DNA of 64,000 bases from Prochilodus magdalenae (lineage: Eukaryota > Chordata > Actinopteri > Characiformes > Prochilodontidae), in assembly GCA_024036415.1 (NCBI GenBank), contig JAMWET010000756.1, forward strand, positions 1 to 64,000, in the 5' to 3' direction. How positions within the stretch are numbered: the first letter of the stretch is position 1; every line of letters starts with the position of its first letter. The notes beneath the pieces are model-generated. The model was not told the origin of the DNA. It saw nothing but the letters and a program-made list of their open reading frames with translations, and made no database searches. A program made the position numbers and the translations under genes. Shown one piece after another: positions 30,401-43,965 of the stretch.

Positions 30401-30569
30401 GCGTGCTGACCGGTGGAAAGCGGAAATGCTTGTGCTTACCAAACTTAGAACCGGAAACCGGAAACGTCGCCTTACGCAACTAGCCAATTTAGTATGTAGT
30501 ATGTCATTTGAGATTACAGCCAATGTAACATACACAGTCCAGAACACATTATTATGACCACTTCGTACT

Positions 30570-30935
30570 TTGGATGGCTGTAGCATGTAGCTTATGAAGG
30601 AGGTCACGTTTTCCTGGCTTTCTCTGGGCACATTCATCCATGTGGAAGGCACTCTTAGCTGATATGCCAATAAATCCATTCTTGCAGATTATCTACACCC
30701 ATACATGCTGATTGCCTTTCCTGGGGCGAATGGGATTTGTCAGCAAGACAATGCAAAACGTCACACAGCTAGAAATATCTGACAGTGGTTGAAAAAGCAT
30801 GACCAACATTTCCAAGTTCTACCCTGGCTCCCTAATTCCTCAGACCCCAAACCTAGTCGAGCAACCAGGGGCCACCTCGATTGCTATGTTCGCTCTATGG
30901 ATCCTCAACCACACACACACACACACACACACTCC
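30570..30935 (+). mobile_element. Tc1-like transposase remnant
   Basis: The plus strand reads, with stops, VEGTLS, then SILADYLHPYML, then CQQDNAKRHTAR, then QWLKKHDQHFQVLPWLPNSSDPKP. This is the QQDNAPCHKA/Asp-block and 'WPPQSPDLNP' region of Tc1 transposases. It lies against the right end of the ISL2EU-like relic and ends in a (CA)n tract at 30910-30934. Confidence 0.7.
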
Positions 30936-31335
30936 AGTGACTCATAATAATGTGACTCGACTGTGTATTTTAATAATTTATAAGGAAATTATGTGTTTAT
31001 ATCAAGTACATTATACACTCAGAGAATTCAGAGAAACCTCGGCTGGTCAAAATATTTGAGCCTTCAGGCAGAACAACATAAAAGACTGCTTTAAAAACTT
31101 CCAAAACCTAAAAATCATGCGCACATAGTTTGTTGCTGCATCCTTAAATCCAAGTAAAACCTCTACAATTCAAAGAAACCAAATATAAACAGGATCCAGA
31201 AATGCTGCCCCCTTCTTTGTAAGGCGAAGTGGACAATGGTGTCCTGTGGTCCTGCAAACCAAACTTTGAAACTCTTTTGGCAATCATGGATACTGCGTCC
31301 TCCAGGTTAAAGAGGACAAAAGATCTGGGATGTTT

Positions 31336-32400
31336 GGTTTTTAGGTGAAATTTATAGAAAATGTAAAACGTTCACGTTACAGTAATATTACATCATGAAA
31401 GTAGGGTTTTTAGGTAGAAGCATGCAATAGTGATTTCCTCATCTCAGACTTGAAATTCATTGAAACAAAAGCCAACAACAGTGGTGGGTATACCCCAACA
31501 AAAAATCTCTTAACTTGTCATGTGCCCTTCAGCACCAACTACAGCTTGACGACGATGTCTCATGCTGTTTACAAGCCAACTTATTGTCTACTGAGGCATG
31601 GCATCCCACTCTTCTTGAAGGGCAGCCCTCAGGTCATTGAGGTTCTGGGGTACAGAGTTACAAGTTTTGACATGGCAACTCTATAGGTTTTCTATGGTAT
31701 TTAGGTTAGGAGAAAGTGCAGGCCACTCCATTTGAGGTACCCCAATGTCCATTAGCCGTTCCCTAGTGATGCGGCCTCGATAAGCTGGACCATTGTCATC
31801 CATGAAGATGAAATTATGGCCGGTGTTGTTCATGCAGAGAAACTATGACTGGATTACAGAAGTTATTCAAGTAGTAGCTTGTCACAGTACCATTCACAAA
31901 GTGCAGGACAATTCTGTATTGACTAGACATACCCGCGCCTACTGTAACACCACCACCAACAAAGGCTCGTCTGGTGACAACAGTGGCTGATGTATAGCAC
32001 TCTCCTTGGCAACCATTATTTCTGCCTGTGCCTGGTGACGTGGTCAGGTACCCTTGCAGGTCGTCTAGCACGCAGACCACGCTGATGTAAACAGTTTCTA
32101 ACCGGATGCCTCTCACCTCCCTTAAATGTGCCTGAAGTTGTGTGTTGTGAATTTTGCCGTTAAGCTCCTTGTTAGAGAACAGCAAGTTGTGCAAGAAGTA
32201 CTGAAACATTGAACAGTCGGACATGTGCGCATGGTCATATTAAGTTCACCTGTAAAGGCTGGAGTGCATTTTAAGTTCATCCTGAAATACCGTAACTTTT
32301 TGTGAGCAATGTATACAGGTTTTAGAGCAACGTAATGCTGGCATCCAGCAATCTTTTTCACAGAGAAAGTCAACACACCCTGAACCTCATTCTGCACATT
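31336..32400 (-). mobile_element. Tc1/mariner element, degenerate
   Basis: The minus strand carries a decayed transposase: GGGVTVGAGMSSQYRIVLHF, then NFIFMDDNGPAYRGR (second Asp block), MEWPALSPNLNTIENL (the WPxxSPDLNPIE block), LRAALQEEWDAMPQ, and NSMRHRRQAVVGA. Stops and frame changes are present. Candidate outer ends are AT-rich sequences near 31340 and 32300. It is a different subfamily from the neighbouring copy at 30570-30935, as judged by the different Asp-block wording. Confidence 0.7.
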
Positions 32401-34900
32401 CTATAGAAGCATAGCTTCATAATAAAGGAGTCTGACAGCATTATGAACCTAAATATATAACAAGGGAGAGGAACTGTTGAGCAGCTGAAAACCTTTCACT
32501 TTCAGAACTACAGCGATTGGCCTCTTAAGTTCTCAAACGGCTACAGAGCACTGCTGCTATTTTTAATTAAGTTTAAGGTCTGAATGGTTTGATTACCATT
32601 GGATTCTTCATTCATGTACATTTTGCCCAGCGTTCTCAACTTTTAGGAAATGTTGTTACAGAAAATCAACAAACAATTTGACCAGGCGTATTCAAACTTG
32701 AGGTATTAAATCAAATTCATCTGGTGCAACAATGGTTGAGTATTATAAACAGCATTTACATACATGGTAATGAACATTTGGATCAGAAGTTTGTATGATG
32801 TTTTTAGAATAGCACATTAAAGCCAAAAAACTATTAACCCTAACAATATTAACATTGTTTACAGTGTTTGGCATAATGTAAATAACATTAGTTGTCTTGA
32901 ATGTACACTTAGCCTTACTAGAGCTGCATATCTGAAACATTTTATGCCATTACAGAATTTAAAATCATATAATACCTGCTGGATTAAGGCTACTAAATGG
33001 AGTATGGGGTAACTGACCCACCTTCCCTATTACGGGGTCATTTGATTGCAGTTGGCACAAACATTTCTTGATCTGTTTTAAACTGAACAGCCTAACAGTT
33101 AGTCTAGGCTTCTCGGATGACCTCTAATTTGCATAAGCAGTAAATAATAGTTTTCAAAACAAGGATAGTCATGTGCTTGGACAATATTTAATGATGTCAT
33201 TATTAATACTATTTTAACAAAGCAATTGCTGATGTAAGGAACACCACCATTCGCTTTTCCCAGAGAAAAAGTTTATTGACCATGACCATGATATTTAAGA
33301 AACCTCAGTGTATTTAGCCTTCCCCTCCCCATAAACTGTTTATTAGGAGACTGCCAGCTTATTGAATGCACTCAGCCTTAGCCTTTAAAAAAAGAAAAAG
33401 GAGAACACATCTTTCCCTTAAGATCAGCAAGATTACTATTCATTAATCTAGATTTAAAACTATCATTTAGTCAAGGACTATGCTTGATCTGTTCTTAGAA
33501 AATGGCCTCCAGTGGACTGAAATTAAAATAGGAAAAGCATGAAAAGCAGGGAAAACACATTAGACTACAACACCGCAATTCTGACGATGGATGGTTTAGG
33601 TCAACTCTTCATTAAGCCACTAAAAATGTGGAATTTGTTTTAAATGTTTGAATTATATGTCTGACTGAGCCACATCAGATTAGCTTATGAAAATCGGAGC
33701 CCTTCCATATCCTTATACAGAGCTTCTCTTTTAAACTGTAAGCTAGGATTCTATGTAAATAGGGGGATTCGAGACCTTATATGAGCATACAGATAAGCCT
33801 GAAGGTGCACTCGTTCTGAGCCCCATAGAGGCGACACCTCACATGCACACTCCTCATGACACAGCCTTTAGCTCCAGGTGAACTGGCAAACAAAGCCTGC
33901 AGTTCACAGTCATTTTCCCTCCCTTCGACTGGAAATCTTTTAAATAATCATGTGGTTTCTTCAACATGAGGAGAAAATGCACCAGACTATGAGATGCTGC
34001 CTAATTTCAATGATCTGTGGGATTTTCTCATGTACATCACAGACCACATATAGGCTATAAACAGGCAGGTCACACTGAGTGCAAGAAGTTAGATAACTGA
34101 TCCAGATTTAAAATGCAAACCGTCTGCTTAACAGAACAGCATAAAGAGGAATAAAAACAAACACATTGATACGTTAGAAACTAAATCACGCAATAAAGAT
34201 GTCAGTACTTAGCATTTTTAAGGCCCCATATCCATCTGGCTTATTAAAATAAAACATTAGCATATAACTAAATGAATATCATGGGATACTGTTTGCTTCG
34301 CTCAGGGGCAACAGTCATATTGGAAGAACTCTTAACACTTTTCTATGCAGTTTTCAGCTTAATCCATTACTGTCTTTCATCAGAATTTTTTTTTTTATTA
34401 TTATTACAATACCATTCAATTGATGTGGTATTATATCACTGTTAATTATTGTCAGGATTTTACAGTAGTAACATTATTCCTGCATGTCTCCTGCAGTGGT
34501 GTACTTATTTCATTTTAAAAATCAACTCATTATAAATTACAATTAGACATTTTTCTTGATAACTCAGCAAGTTAAATCTTGAGCTGGACCACAAAACAAT
34601 ACAGGATGTGATAGCAGCTGAAGAGTTTTGATCAAGGTATAAATTTAACAAATACACAAAAAACAAGCTAACATTTATTTTTTGGAATTCAGGTTTTGGT
34701 GTTTTAAAGATATTAAAAATATTGTTATTTTAATGCTGGAACATGCGTTTTTAGATTTTTAAAAAGAATATACATATTTGAGATATTCTATGCATGTGAA
34801 GTGTAATACACATCCCCCAATTCTGATCAAATTAACAGGCAATATTTCTATATGTACAGTAAATTAGACTACTGAGTTGCAATACTTCAACCTGAAGCAG
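32400..34900. other. Intergenic, nothing recognised
   Basis: AT-rich DNA between the Tc1 copy and the MITE downstream of tcf25. No gene or array was recognised. Confidence 0.35.
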
Positions 34901-34917
34901 CATACAAAAATACAGGA

Positions 34918-35260
34918 CTTTATATTGACAATAGTATTCACTCACCCATCCAAATCATGAATTCAGGTGTTCCAATCACTTCCATGGCCATACGTGTATA
35001 AAAGCACCTAGGCATGCAGACTGGTTCTACAAACATCAGCATCAGTGACTGACGTTACAAATGCACTTCCGGAAGAATGCTCAGAAATTCCCATAAACAC
35101 ATTCCTAATCCTTATTTAAAGCCTACCTAGCACAGTTGAACCTGTTGAAGCTGCTAAAGGTATGCCAACATCAGTTTAAACCCTATGGATTAAGAATAGG
35201 ATGTCACTCATGTACATGTAAAGGCAGACGAGTGAATAGTTTTGGCAATACAGTGTATAT
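34918..35260. mobile_element. MITE, Tc1/mariner-type
   Basis: The left end reads ATTGACAATAGTATTCACTC and the right end, reversed, reads ACTGTATTGCCAAAACTATT followed by CACTCGTC, an inverted pair about 27 bases long. The 340-base interior has no coding frame. TA dinucleotides flank it, as expected for this superfamily. This terminal sequence is common in fish genomes. Confidence 0.6.
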
Positions 35261-36471
35261 TAAATACAGCTTATTACTGTGAGTGTACAGTGAAACACAG
35301 CTACATCACCACAGGTGAGTAGAGTTGATACCACTCATCAATAGTCCATAAATATACTGTTTAATGTTTTGAGTATTCCTCGTTTGTCAGTTTTGCATTA
35401 AATTATTATTATTTTTTGATTACACTCTGCCAGTCAAACTAAAAAAATTAAACTAGCAAAATTAACTGCTCCTTCTATTAAGAGCCCTTCCTTACCTTTT
35501 AACTGTATGCATGTAGCAGCTCCTCCTCACTGCTGGTACAGATTTTGATTTACTGTACTTTACAATCATCAAGAGCAGTCTTTACAAACCAAGCAGGCAC
35601 TGATCTAGCTGATAAAATATCATTTTATCAAAAAAAAAAAAAAAGCATTACACTCACTTTTACCCATGATTCATGAATTACAAATTTCTTAGTGCTTTTA
35701 TTTACACGTTTTGTTTTAAAATGCATTGTTTTCTTCAGTACTATAATGAATAAGTTAACATGATTAGGTCACAGGTGATGCATTAGGAGCTTGGAAATTT
35801 TAGACAGGATCCGTTCACATGAAACTGGAACCGTTTCTCCACTTACATGCTCTTAGTGTACAACTGTGGAACTCATGACTACAGTTTTGCTGTTTTCCCT
35901 TTGAAGCTGATTTTCTGTTCACATCTGAAACAGGACTGAAGATGAAAGGTATGCTGTTATCTATGCAATCAGTAAGCAGCACCATCGCATGCTATTATGT
36001 CATGATCTTATCTGTCTCTGATCAATCAGCAGAAATAAGAAACTCTATTCAGTTTTAACACTGACCTTCTGATGCATCCTCTGAGGTCTCAAAGACAAAA
36101 AATATCATTGGAATACCAAGGCTAAATAATGCTTCTATTCAAATGCTTGTGAAACGAGTAAGATTTTATGGCTTGATGAATGCCTTCCTTTAGATTTAAA
36201 TCACCAGAGGGTCAGACAAAGAGCATGATATAATCATGGGGAGTTCTCTTAAGGTCGGGAGTACTCAGGGCATAGGCAATTTTAGATATTTAAAAGAATG
36301 CCAGGTTTAATCTTTGTAAGGGCAAAAGATGGAAGTATATAGTGCATAAGCACAGTTCCTCCATTCTATTTCTCTATCCGTCTCCATTGTAAGACCCTTC
36401 TCTATCACATTAATTTGTATTTCAACCTCTCTCAATAGCACTATTTTCCTCTTCTACTTTCAGGGCCTCTC

Positions 36472-39400
36472 TCAATCCCACTCCTCTTCATCCCTATCTG
36501 GGTTGTCCTCTCTCTGTGGCTCCTGGAACTGGATATTAGCCAGCATGTCCCTCATGGCCACCATCAGTCGATTCACTTCTTGGTTCAACTCTCGTCCAGC
36601 CCGCGCCACCTCCAGGTCCTCCTCAGGCCTCTGTCCACCCTAAGACATAAACAACTTTACAGTTTAACTCTCTTTTGGCAGGTGAAAACCACCAGCATTT
36701 AAACGCTCTGTCAACCTTGTTGTGTTACATATTATTATGCTTTATACAATCTTCCTCCTTGTGGACTATTTAGATAGCCCAGTGACACAAGTGATAAAGA
36801 GGTGTTTCAAGTCTTAACCGAATTTTGCACATAACACTCCGCAAATACACATGCACCATTCTTCAGAAGGACATGTGAAAAACATCCCCATTTTTATTTC
36901 TAGGGGTGGAATTTCATTACAAAATTGAAGGGGCCAAGGTGTACAATGGCTCCATTATTCTGACTTTCTGGTGTGTTTCAAATCTCATGGATTTAATTTT
37001 GAGCTCAGATGTCTTTAGCAATCTACACTGATTTCATTTTCCACACCTAAAATGTGTTTTCTTGCATGGAACAATGTTCAGCGTAATCATCGCGGAATTA
37101 ACATACCAGACAACCTTATTTCTGCATTTTGGTATGGTTAACATTTCACTGTGACTGATTTGAGTTGATTTTGAAGTCAGCTTTGAAACAAATAAAATCA
37201 GTTAAACTGCATCACAAAATGCTTTCTAAACATTCAGTGACGAATAACATCCATACATGAAATACCTTTACCAACTTCATGTTGTATTTCATTACAAAGA
37301 GAGCATAATTAAGCCTATGAAATAGAATTTAGTTCAGCTCTGTATGAGTAACACTGAACGAAGATACTTTTTTTTTTTTTTTTTTTTATGTTTCACCTCA
37401 TGATAATGTTTTTTTGTTAATACATCAGACCCAATTAAATGCAGCATCTTGTGCATTGTAAACATGTCTTGATGCATTGTTAGATTTTTGAAAAAGAAAC
37501 TTTCTAAAAGTCCAAAATAGGTACAACTTTAATGGTGCTTTCACACTTTTGCACGTTACACTCTTAACACCCTTGGTAACAACCTGAATGATCCCTGATT
37601 TTTTGAAGAAATAGAGATATAACTCTATTATTTCCATAAACAAACTGCGACTCTTCAGAGATGATGCAAAGAGGAGAAAAACCTACAATTGCCCCCCTTA
37701 AATACCCTTTCTTATAATTGGAGTCACCTGTGTATGGAGGTCAAGGGTCACTGAACTTACCAAACCAAATTTGAGTTCCAATAATTAGTTCTAAAGGTTT
37801 TGAAATCAATAAAATGACAACAGTGCCCAAATTTATGCACCTGCCTACTTTTGTTTAACCAATTCTTGCACATTTTCTGTAAATCGTATAAACTTCATTT
37901 CACTTCTCAAATATCACTGTGTTTGTCCCCTGTATGATATATTTAACGCAATTTTTTATCCAAACAATCAATGGTTTATAAAGGTAAATCAGGAAAATTA
38001 ACAAGGCTGCCCAAACTTTCGCACCCCACTGTATATAGCATGCCATGTTAACTTTAAGCAGTCACAAAACATTCTACTGATCCCCAGGTAGATTTTTATA
38101 CCATGACGCAAAGACAGACTTGTTTAAAACAGATTCAATTAAATACATAAATTGTTCTCTATTGCGCATGTATTTGTTTGTTTGTTTGTTCTAGTACTAT
38201 TGAAAAAAAATTGAGAAAGTGATTATTATTGAATAGCACTGTTTTTCATTTTTTTTCCCTCAAAATTACCTGCAGTGTTGACTGTATGACAAATAAATAT
38301 TAAACAAATAATAAATAATAAATAAATAGTTTTTGTAAGTCATGAATCAGTCATATAACCCTGCTAAACATTGACTGCCCCAAGTCTGTGATTCATTACC
38401 AGAGCCTTAATTCTGTAACATTCACTTCCAAGTCTTAATTGCATCTCTTCCAATTGATGCTTGTTTTTTGTGGAGGAGGAGGGGGGGTTACAGTGGTCAG
38501 GTGGAATAGCACTCAATTGAATTTAAATCAGCCAGCTGACTTGGCTGGTTTTTAAAGTTTTTATTTCCTGCCCCACACCATCTGTTGAACTCATTTAGCA
38601 ATAATTATTATTTATAATAACACAATATGGAAATTTTTGAGGCATTTCTGTGGACGTAGAAGATGTTTCTCTAAACATAAGAATTCACTCTGCTACTATC
38701 ATCAATAAAGACGAAGGGGCCAGTACCAGAACAAGTCATGTATGCAAGTGATAACACTGCATGCTTGTGTGCTTAGGGTCATTACAGTCCCTCTCTTTCG
38801 CAATAGTCTGTCGATTCCATTACACTGCTAAAGGTTAATCTGTATCTTATCAGCGAATTCTGTTACACAACACTACTGTTATTTAGGGGATTTTCATCAT
38901 AGCTCTGATTTTTTATGCCATCAGCTGCTATGGTTGTCCTTGAAGGACCTCCCTCTTGCAAACAAACAGGAATGTTTTTTTTTTCCCCTATAAGAGTAAA
39001 GTTACTACTTTTTTGAATAAGGTGTTTTTCCAATAGTATCATTATTGTTTTTAAACATGTGTAATTGTGCTCCTTTTCTCTGTAGTCCAATGAGAGTCCA
39101 TTTTCTTCAAAGTCCACTTACCTGCAGTTGGAAATTTGGCAGCAAAGAGCGGAACAAGAGAGACAAGGTGCTGTCATTTGAGGCTCTTGGATTCTGCCTA
39201 GAAGGATATTCAGAAAATAAAGTAAAATAGCATTAAATTGTTTGATCAACGGAAAATGTTTTAGCATTCTGTGCCAAAAATCCACATTTACAACCAATCC
39301 AAATTTACAACAACAGAACACTGAAACAAATAAACAAAACAAATGTTAAGACAAGGGTCAAGCCATTACAAAACTTTATATAAAGTAAATTATGATCCCT

Positions 39401-39538
39401 CTCCAATCACGTAAGTCTTATTTGCTGCCAATGTCATCTAATTCAGGAATCACTCTCAAAGCTCTAATTTTGCTCATTAACAACCATCACAAGACCGGTT
39501 CTCTCCCCGTCTCTCACACACACACAGAGAGACAGAGA

Positions 39539-39625
<87 letters not shown>

Positions 39626-42600
39626 AAACTAGCCTAATAATAATGGCATGACTGCTGTGTATAATCCTGACTAACAGTGGCAGAATGGTCAAGTATTGCA
39701 TTTTACAGATATGTTGATATAAGCAGAAAATGCAGGTAAAACAAGTGTTCAAATTCTTTTGTTTTTGTTCCTCAATATATTTGCAGTGTATATATATACA
39801 TACATACACCGTTTATTTTAAAAACGGGTTAACGCTTCTTCTACAAGGCCAAAGATTTTGGCTTACTTCAGCACGTTCAAGCACACATTTTATTTGCTGT
39901 GTTTAACAGACTGGAAATAATCTAAACATAATATATAATAAAATCATGCCAGCATTTCTGCACATGCCACACTGTATATTTTTATTCTCCAACAATATGT
40001 TAAATTCTATGGAGGATGCCCCACCTCCCACTTTAGTCTACAAAACTTAATTTGACCAAAAGTATGAACCTTAAATACCTACATATTTTTAATTATGCTT
40101 ATGAATACATATATCAAATCACATTTATAAAAGTATTAGACATTATAAGGGTAAATGGTGTATATATGCATTCGAAGTACATTACAAAACAAAAACAAAA
40201 GAGACGACTTGTTTTCCTTCACTGTAAACCGTAAAGCCAAAAAGAACACACCAACATTGTCCAGAAAGAGAAGAGGTAATTGGATAGTTGAGTTCTGCAT
40301 TCCAACCATACCATTATCTTGTGGTGTGAGACTAAACTGCAGTGTCACGTGGGGGGGGGTCAGTAATTAACCAATCCAGTGCATGTATGAGTGGGACAAC
40401 ACAAACATGCAGATCCCACAAATTGATAAATAACCTAAATTAATTGGTAATAATCACAGAATAAATGTTTTTTTTTTTTTTATAACTGTGAAGCAACCGA
40501 TCAATAAAGCCTTTAGATGATCAGGCTCAGGTGTGGGAAGTGCTCAAAAGAAAGGTCCATACATTACAATGAAGCCAACTAAAGGCAAGTCTGATATTAT
40601 TTTTAGTCATCTTTCTTTTAGGAGCAAATCATTTATTTGTGGTCAGTGTATGCCAAACGGTTAAAGGCATTTACACTCATACAAAACTGTGAGAGGGAGC
40701 AGACCGTAATATCTATCTTGCAGACAGAAGCAGAACAAATGCAAATTTAGGTGGTAGCAGATGATAGCGGGACAAATTACAGCAGCAGCAGGACTATTAT
40801 ATATAGTACCTCTCTGGTCTTGTGTAGGACGTTACAGAATCCAGCGGGGGAAGCGGATCATAACTCATCACAGGTTGTGTGGTCACTTCCTGCAGAAAAT
40901 AAAAGTGGTACCACATGGTACTTTTAAAAGCACTGGGTAAAGCATATTCATACAAACTATGTATTTCCAAAGCAGTGTACATATACTAACCATTAACCTG
41001 TGCTAACAACTTAATTATTTAGGAACAATGATACAACCTCTGTAGCAACACAATATGGCAATTGGTAAACTAGATATAAAAATGCTGTATGAAAATTCTG
41101 CTTTTTTGTTTTAGGTTTCGAGGCTCATAGACCAGCTTACTCCAACCAAGTGAATTTAAGAGAATTCAACTTAGCATGATTCTGTGGCTGTAGTCTGTGT
41201 CCCTCACCAAAGGCAGTGTAGATGTGGCCTCTTTAATCTCAGACAGAAGCACATGCCTGTGGATGTTCCTGGGAGCACTCTGGTATCGCTGTTTCCTCCT
41301 GACCGTGAAATAAAAAGACATATTAATATGCATCTAGATATGCATACAGTATGAAGAATCAGGGTGGTTCAAAAAACCCTTTTTCCAAGGAAGTCTGACA
41401 CTGGCCTTAAGCAGCATGTAGCCTTGATGTCTGCTGTATAAATGTCACACATTAAAAACTTTGGTTTGCACTCATTCTAAAGACCTTATCTTTATGTTCA
41501 CTCTCTCTACTTTTATGTACATTATGTGCCTCAAATGTCTAAAAATGATTAGTCTGTCCTTGCTCTAGAGTGAGAAATACAAATCAGTCAAAGAGTAATT
41601 AGTCAATGTTTGATGCCAAGAACTACTAAAACCTAGCCACCCATAAGGTTGCTTAAAAGATGAGTAAATATGAACCCTCTTACTGTGCAAAAGTCTTAAA
41701 CATCTGAGAAATTAAAACAAAGGTATTTATCTGGGTAAGTATTTATAACCTTTCAGTAACACTTTGCAATAAGGGTACATCTATTAACGGCACTTAAGAC
41801 AGTAGTAAGCATCACTAAACAGTTAAGTAATTTATTAAACATTTATTAATAACAGAAATCAGGGCTAACATTATTTTAGGTTTTATTAAATAGTTTAGAA
41901 TCCTTACTAAAAACTTGATATCTCAATTAATAAATAAATAATGACATAACATGTAATGATAAAAGTGTGACTCAACAATTGGAATGAACAACTTACTGAA
42001 CTCTATGATAATTTCAAATAAAGATTTTATTTAAGCCCTAAATATTTACCTTTAAAAAAAAATTCAAGTGCAAATTAAATTCATAAAGTACATACTGGTT
42101 AGACAACAGAACTATACATTATTTAACAATTATCTAAAATATTACTAATATTAAGCATTTAGTAAGAATGATTCTTCCTAATCATATAGTGAAAAATTAC
42201 ATAATATATTGTTCTCAGCATGTTTCTTTATATATAATTTAATTTACTGCAGCTCACAAACAATACCACCGAGTTCTAAAGCATTTAACACGTAAAAGTC
42301 CCCTGCCAACACTCAATACTGAGTTCCTCTAGAAGCAAAACAATGTTAAGCACAACTGATGGACAAGTAGATGTCGAAGAACACTAGCTTTCTGAATGGA
42401 TAGTGCCAAGTAAAATTTGCTGAAAGGAAATGTATGGCGTATGTCTTTTTTATGGTTTGGCAAGGTTCCTAAATTCCATTCAAAGGACCTGTAATGCTTC
42501 ATCATACAGTAACATTCTAGAGAAATGTGTGCCTCCAGCTTTGTGACAGAAATTTGAGAAGGTTTTCACTTTCCAGCATGTTGTCACAATGCACAAGGCA

Positions 42601-43914
42601 AGGTCCATATTGTTTTTGGGGAAGTTTGGTGTGGAAGAACTTAACTGGCCTGCCCAGAGTAAAGACCTCCACCCGTTTAAACACCACTGGAACATCAGTA
42701 CCAGACCCGACTCATTAATGCTCTTGTAACTAAATGGAAGAGAATTCCTGGTGGAAAGCCTTGCCATAGGGTTAGAAGCTCTTATAGCAGCAAACATGCC
42801 CATAGTGAATGCCAATAGTTTTAGAATAGCTAAGTAGTGCAATGTATTCCCTATATCCCGTCTGCTGTATATGAACCATTCAAATGAGTCTTAAATGCTT
42901 ACTGGATCTGAATACTCTCGAAGGGTTGTATCTTGAATTGTCAATGTCAGTTTAAATACAAATGCAAAGCAGAGAGCTGAAGAGACACAGTGGAGTGTCC
43001 TCTCGCCTGTCAGATGACTCTCGTTTAGCTATGATAAAAACTGGAGACACACTTATCAGTCCTTGCTTTTTAGACATGTTCCACTCTGATGCAATATGGG
43101 TCAATGATGGATGAAAGTGAAGCAGAGTGATCAGGATCAGAGCAGTTACCCCATATGACACCTATTCTGGGATCATTATATTAGCTGGATAGCTAGTTCT
43201 GTTTTTGTTTGGTTTCCACTACATGCCTGATCACATTTACAATCATTTTGGTTACATTTCATTAATTTAGTTGCAGTTTATTGTGCCAACATGATAATGA
43301 GTTCCGCCTGTTTTGTCTTTATTGCTGGTTTTCTGTGTTTTGTTCAGTTGTGCACTTTGGAATCAAAAGTTCTATTGTTACTATTATTTATCCTTGTCAG
43401 AATCAATTTTTTTAAACAATGAAGAGAAATGTTAATAATTTAATTTAATACCAAAAAAAATTTACCAAAAATAACCACATTACTCAAAATGTCATCAATC
43501 TGTAATTACTGAAAAGATCAATTTAGATTATCTTTTCAACTGATTAACCATGTAATTGTCCAATTATTATCATCCCAATTGTAATAGCAGTCCTTAAGGA
43601 GAGTGTTATAAATGTGTTCTTACTTGTTCTGGCAGTCTTCCACAAAGGGATCCTTTGCATTAACCCTTTTCAGAACCTCTTGAACATTGCCCTCCATCCA
43701 GAGCATCACCCCTGCCTCTTTCCAGAGGCTGTGACAACGTCCCACATACAGCCCTTCCAGCTCAGTCAAAGCAGGAGCCTGCCTGAGAAAGAGAAAGAGA
43801 GAGAGAGAGAAAAAGAGAAAGAGAGAGAGAGACACACACAGAGAGTGAGTGATGTGAGAGAGTTGAGACACTGCGTGCGGACAGTGAGTGGAGTGCTATG
43901 AGAGAGAGAGAGAG

Positions 43915-43965
<51 letters not shown>

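Larger units (their letters stand above)
29080..30500. mobile_element. ISL2EU-like DNA transposon remnant (THAP transposase + second ORF)
   Basis: Two convergent coding remnants lie between imperfect inverted ends (about 29085-29110 and 30480-30530, both with TACTA/CATACT words and subterminal TTTCCGGTT). On the plus strand, pieces of a THAP-domain transposase. On the minus strand, the start of a second protein. Repbase-type ISL2EU elements carry a THAP-containing transposase and a separate YqaJ-nuclease-like protein, and this fits that layout. The catalytic DDE region and the body of the second ORF are missing, so it is an internally deleted, non-autonomous relic. Family name and ends are inferred. 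Confidence 0.5.
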
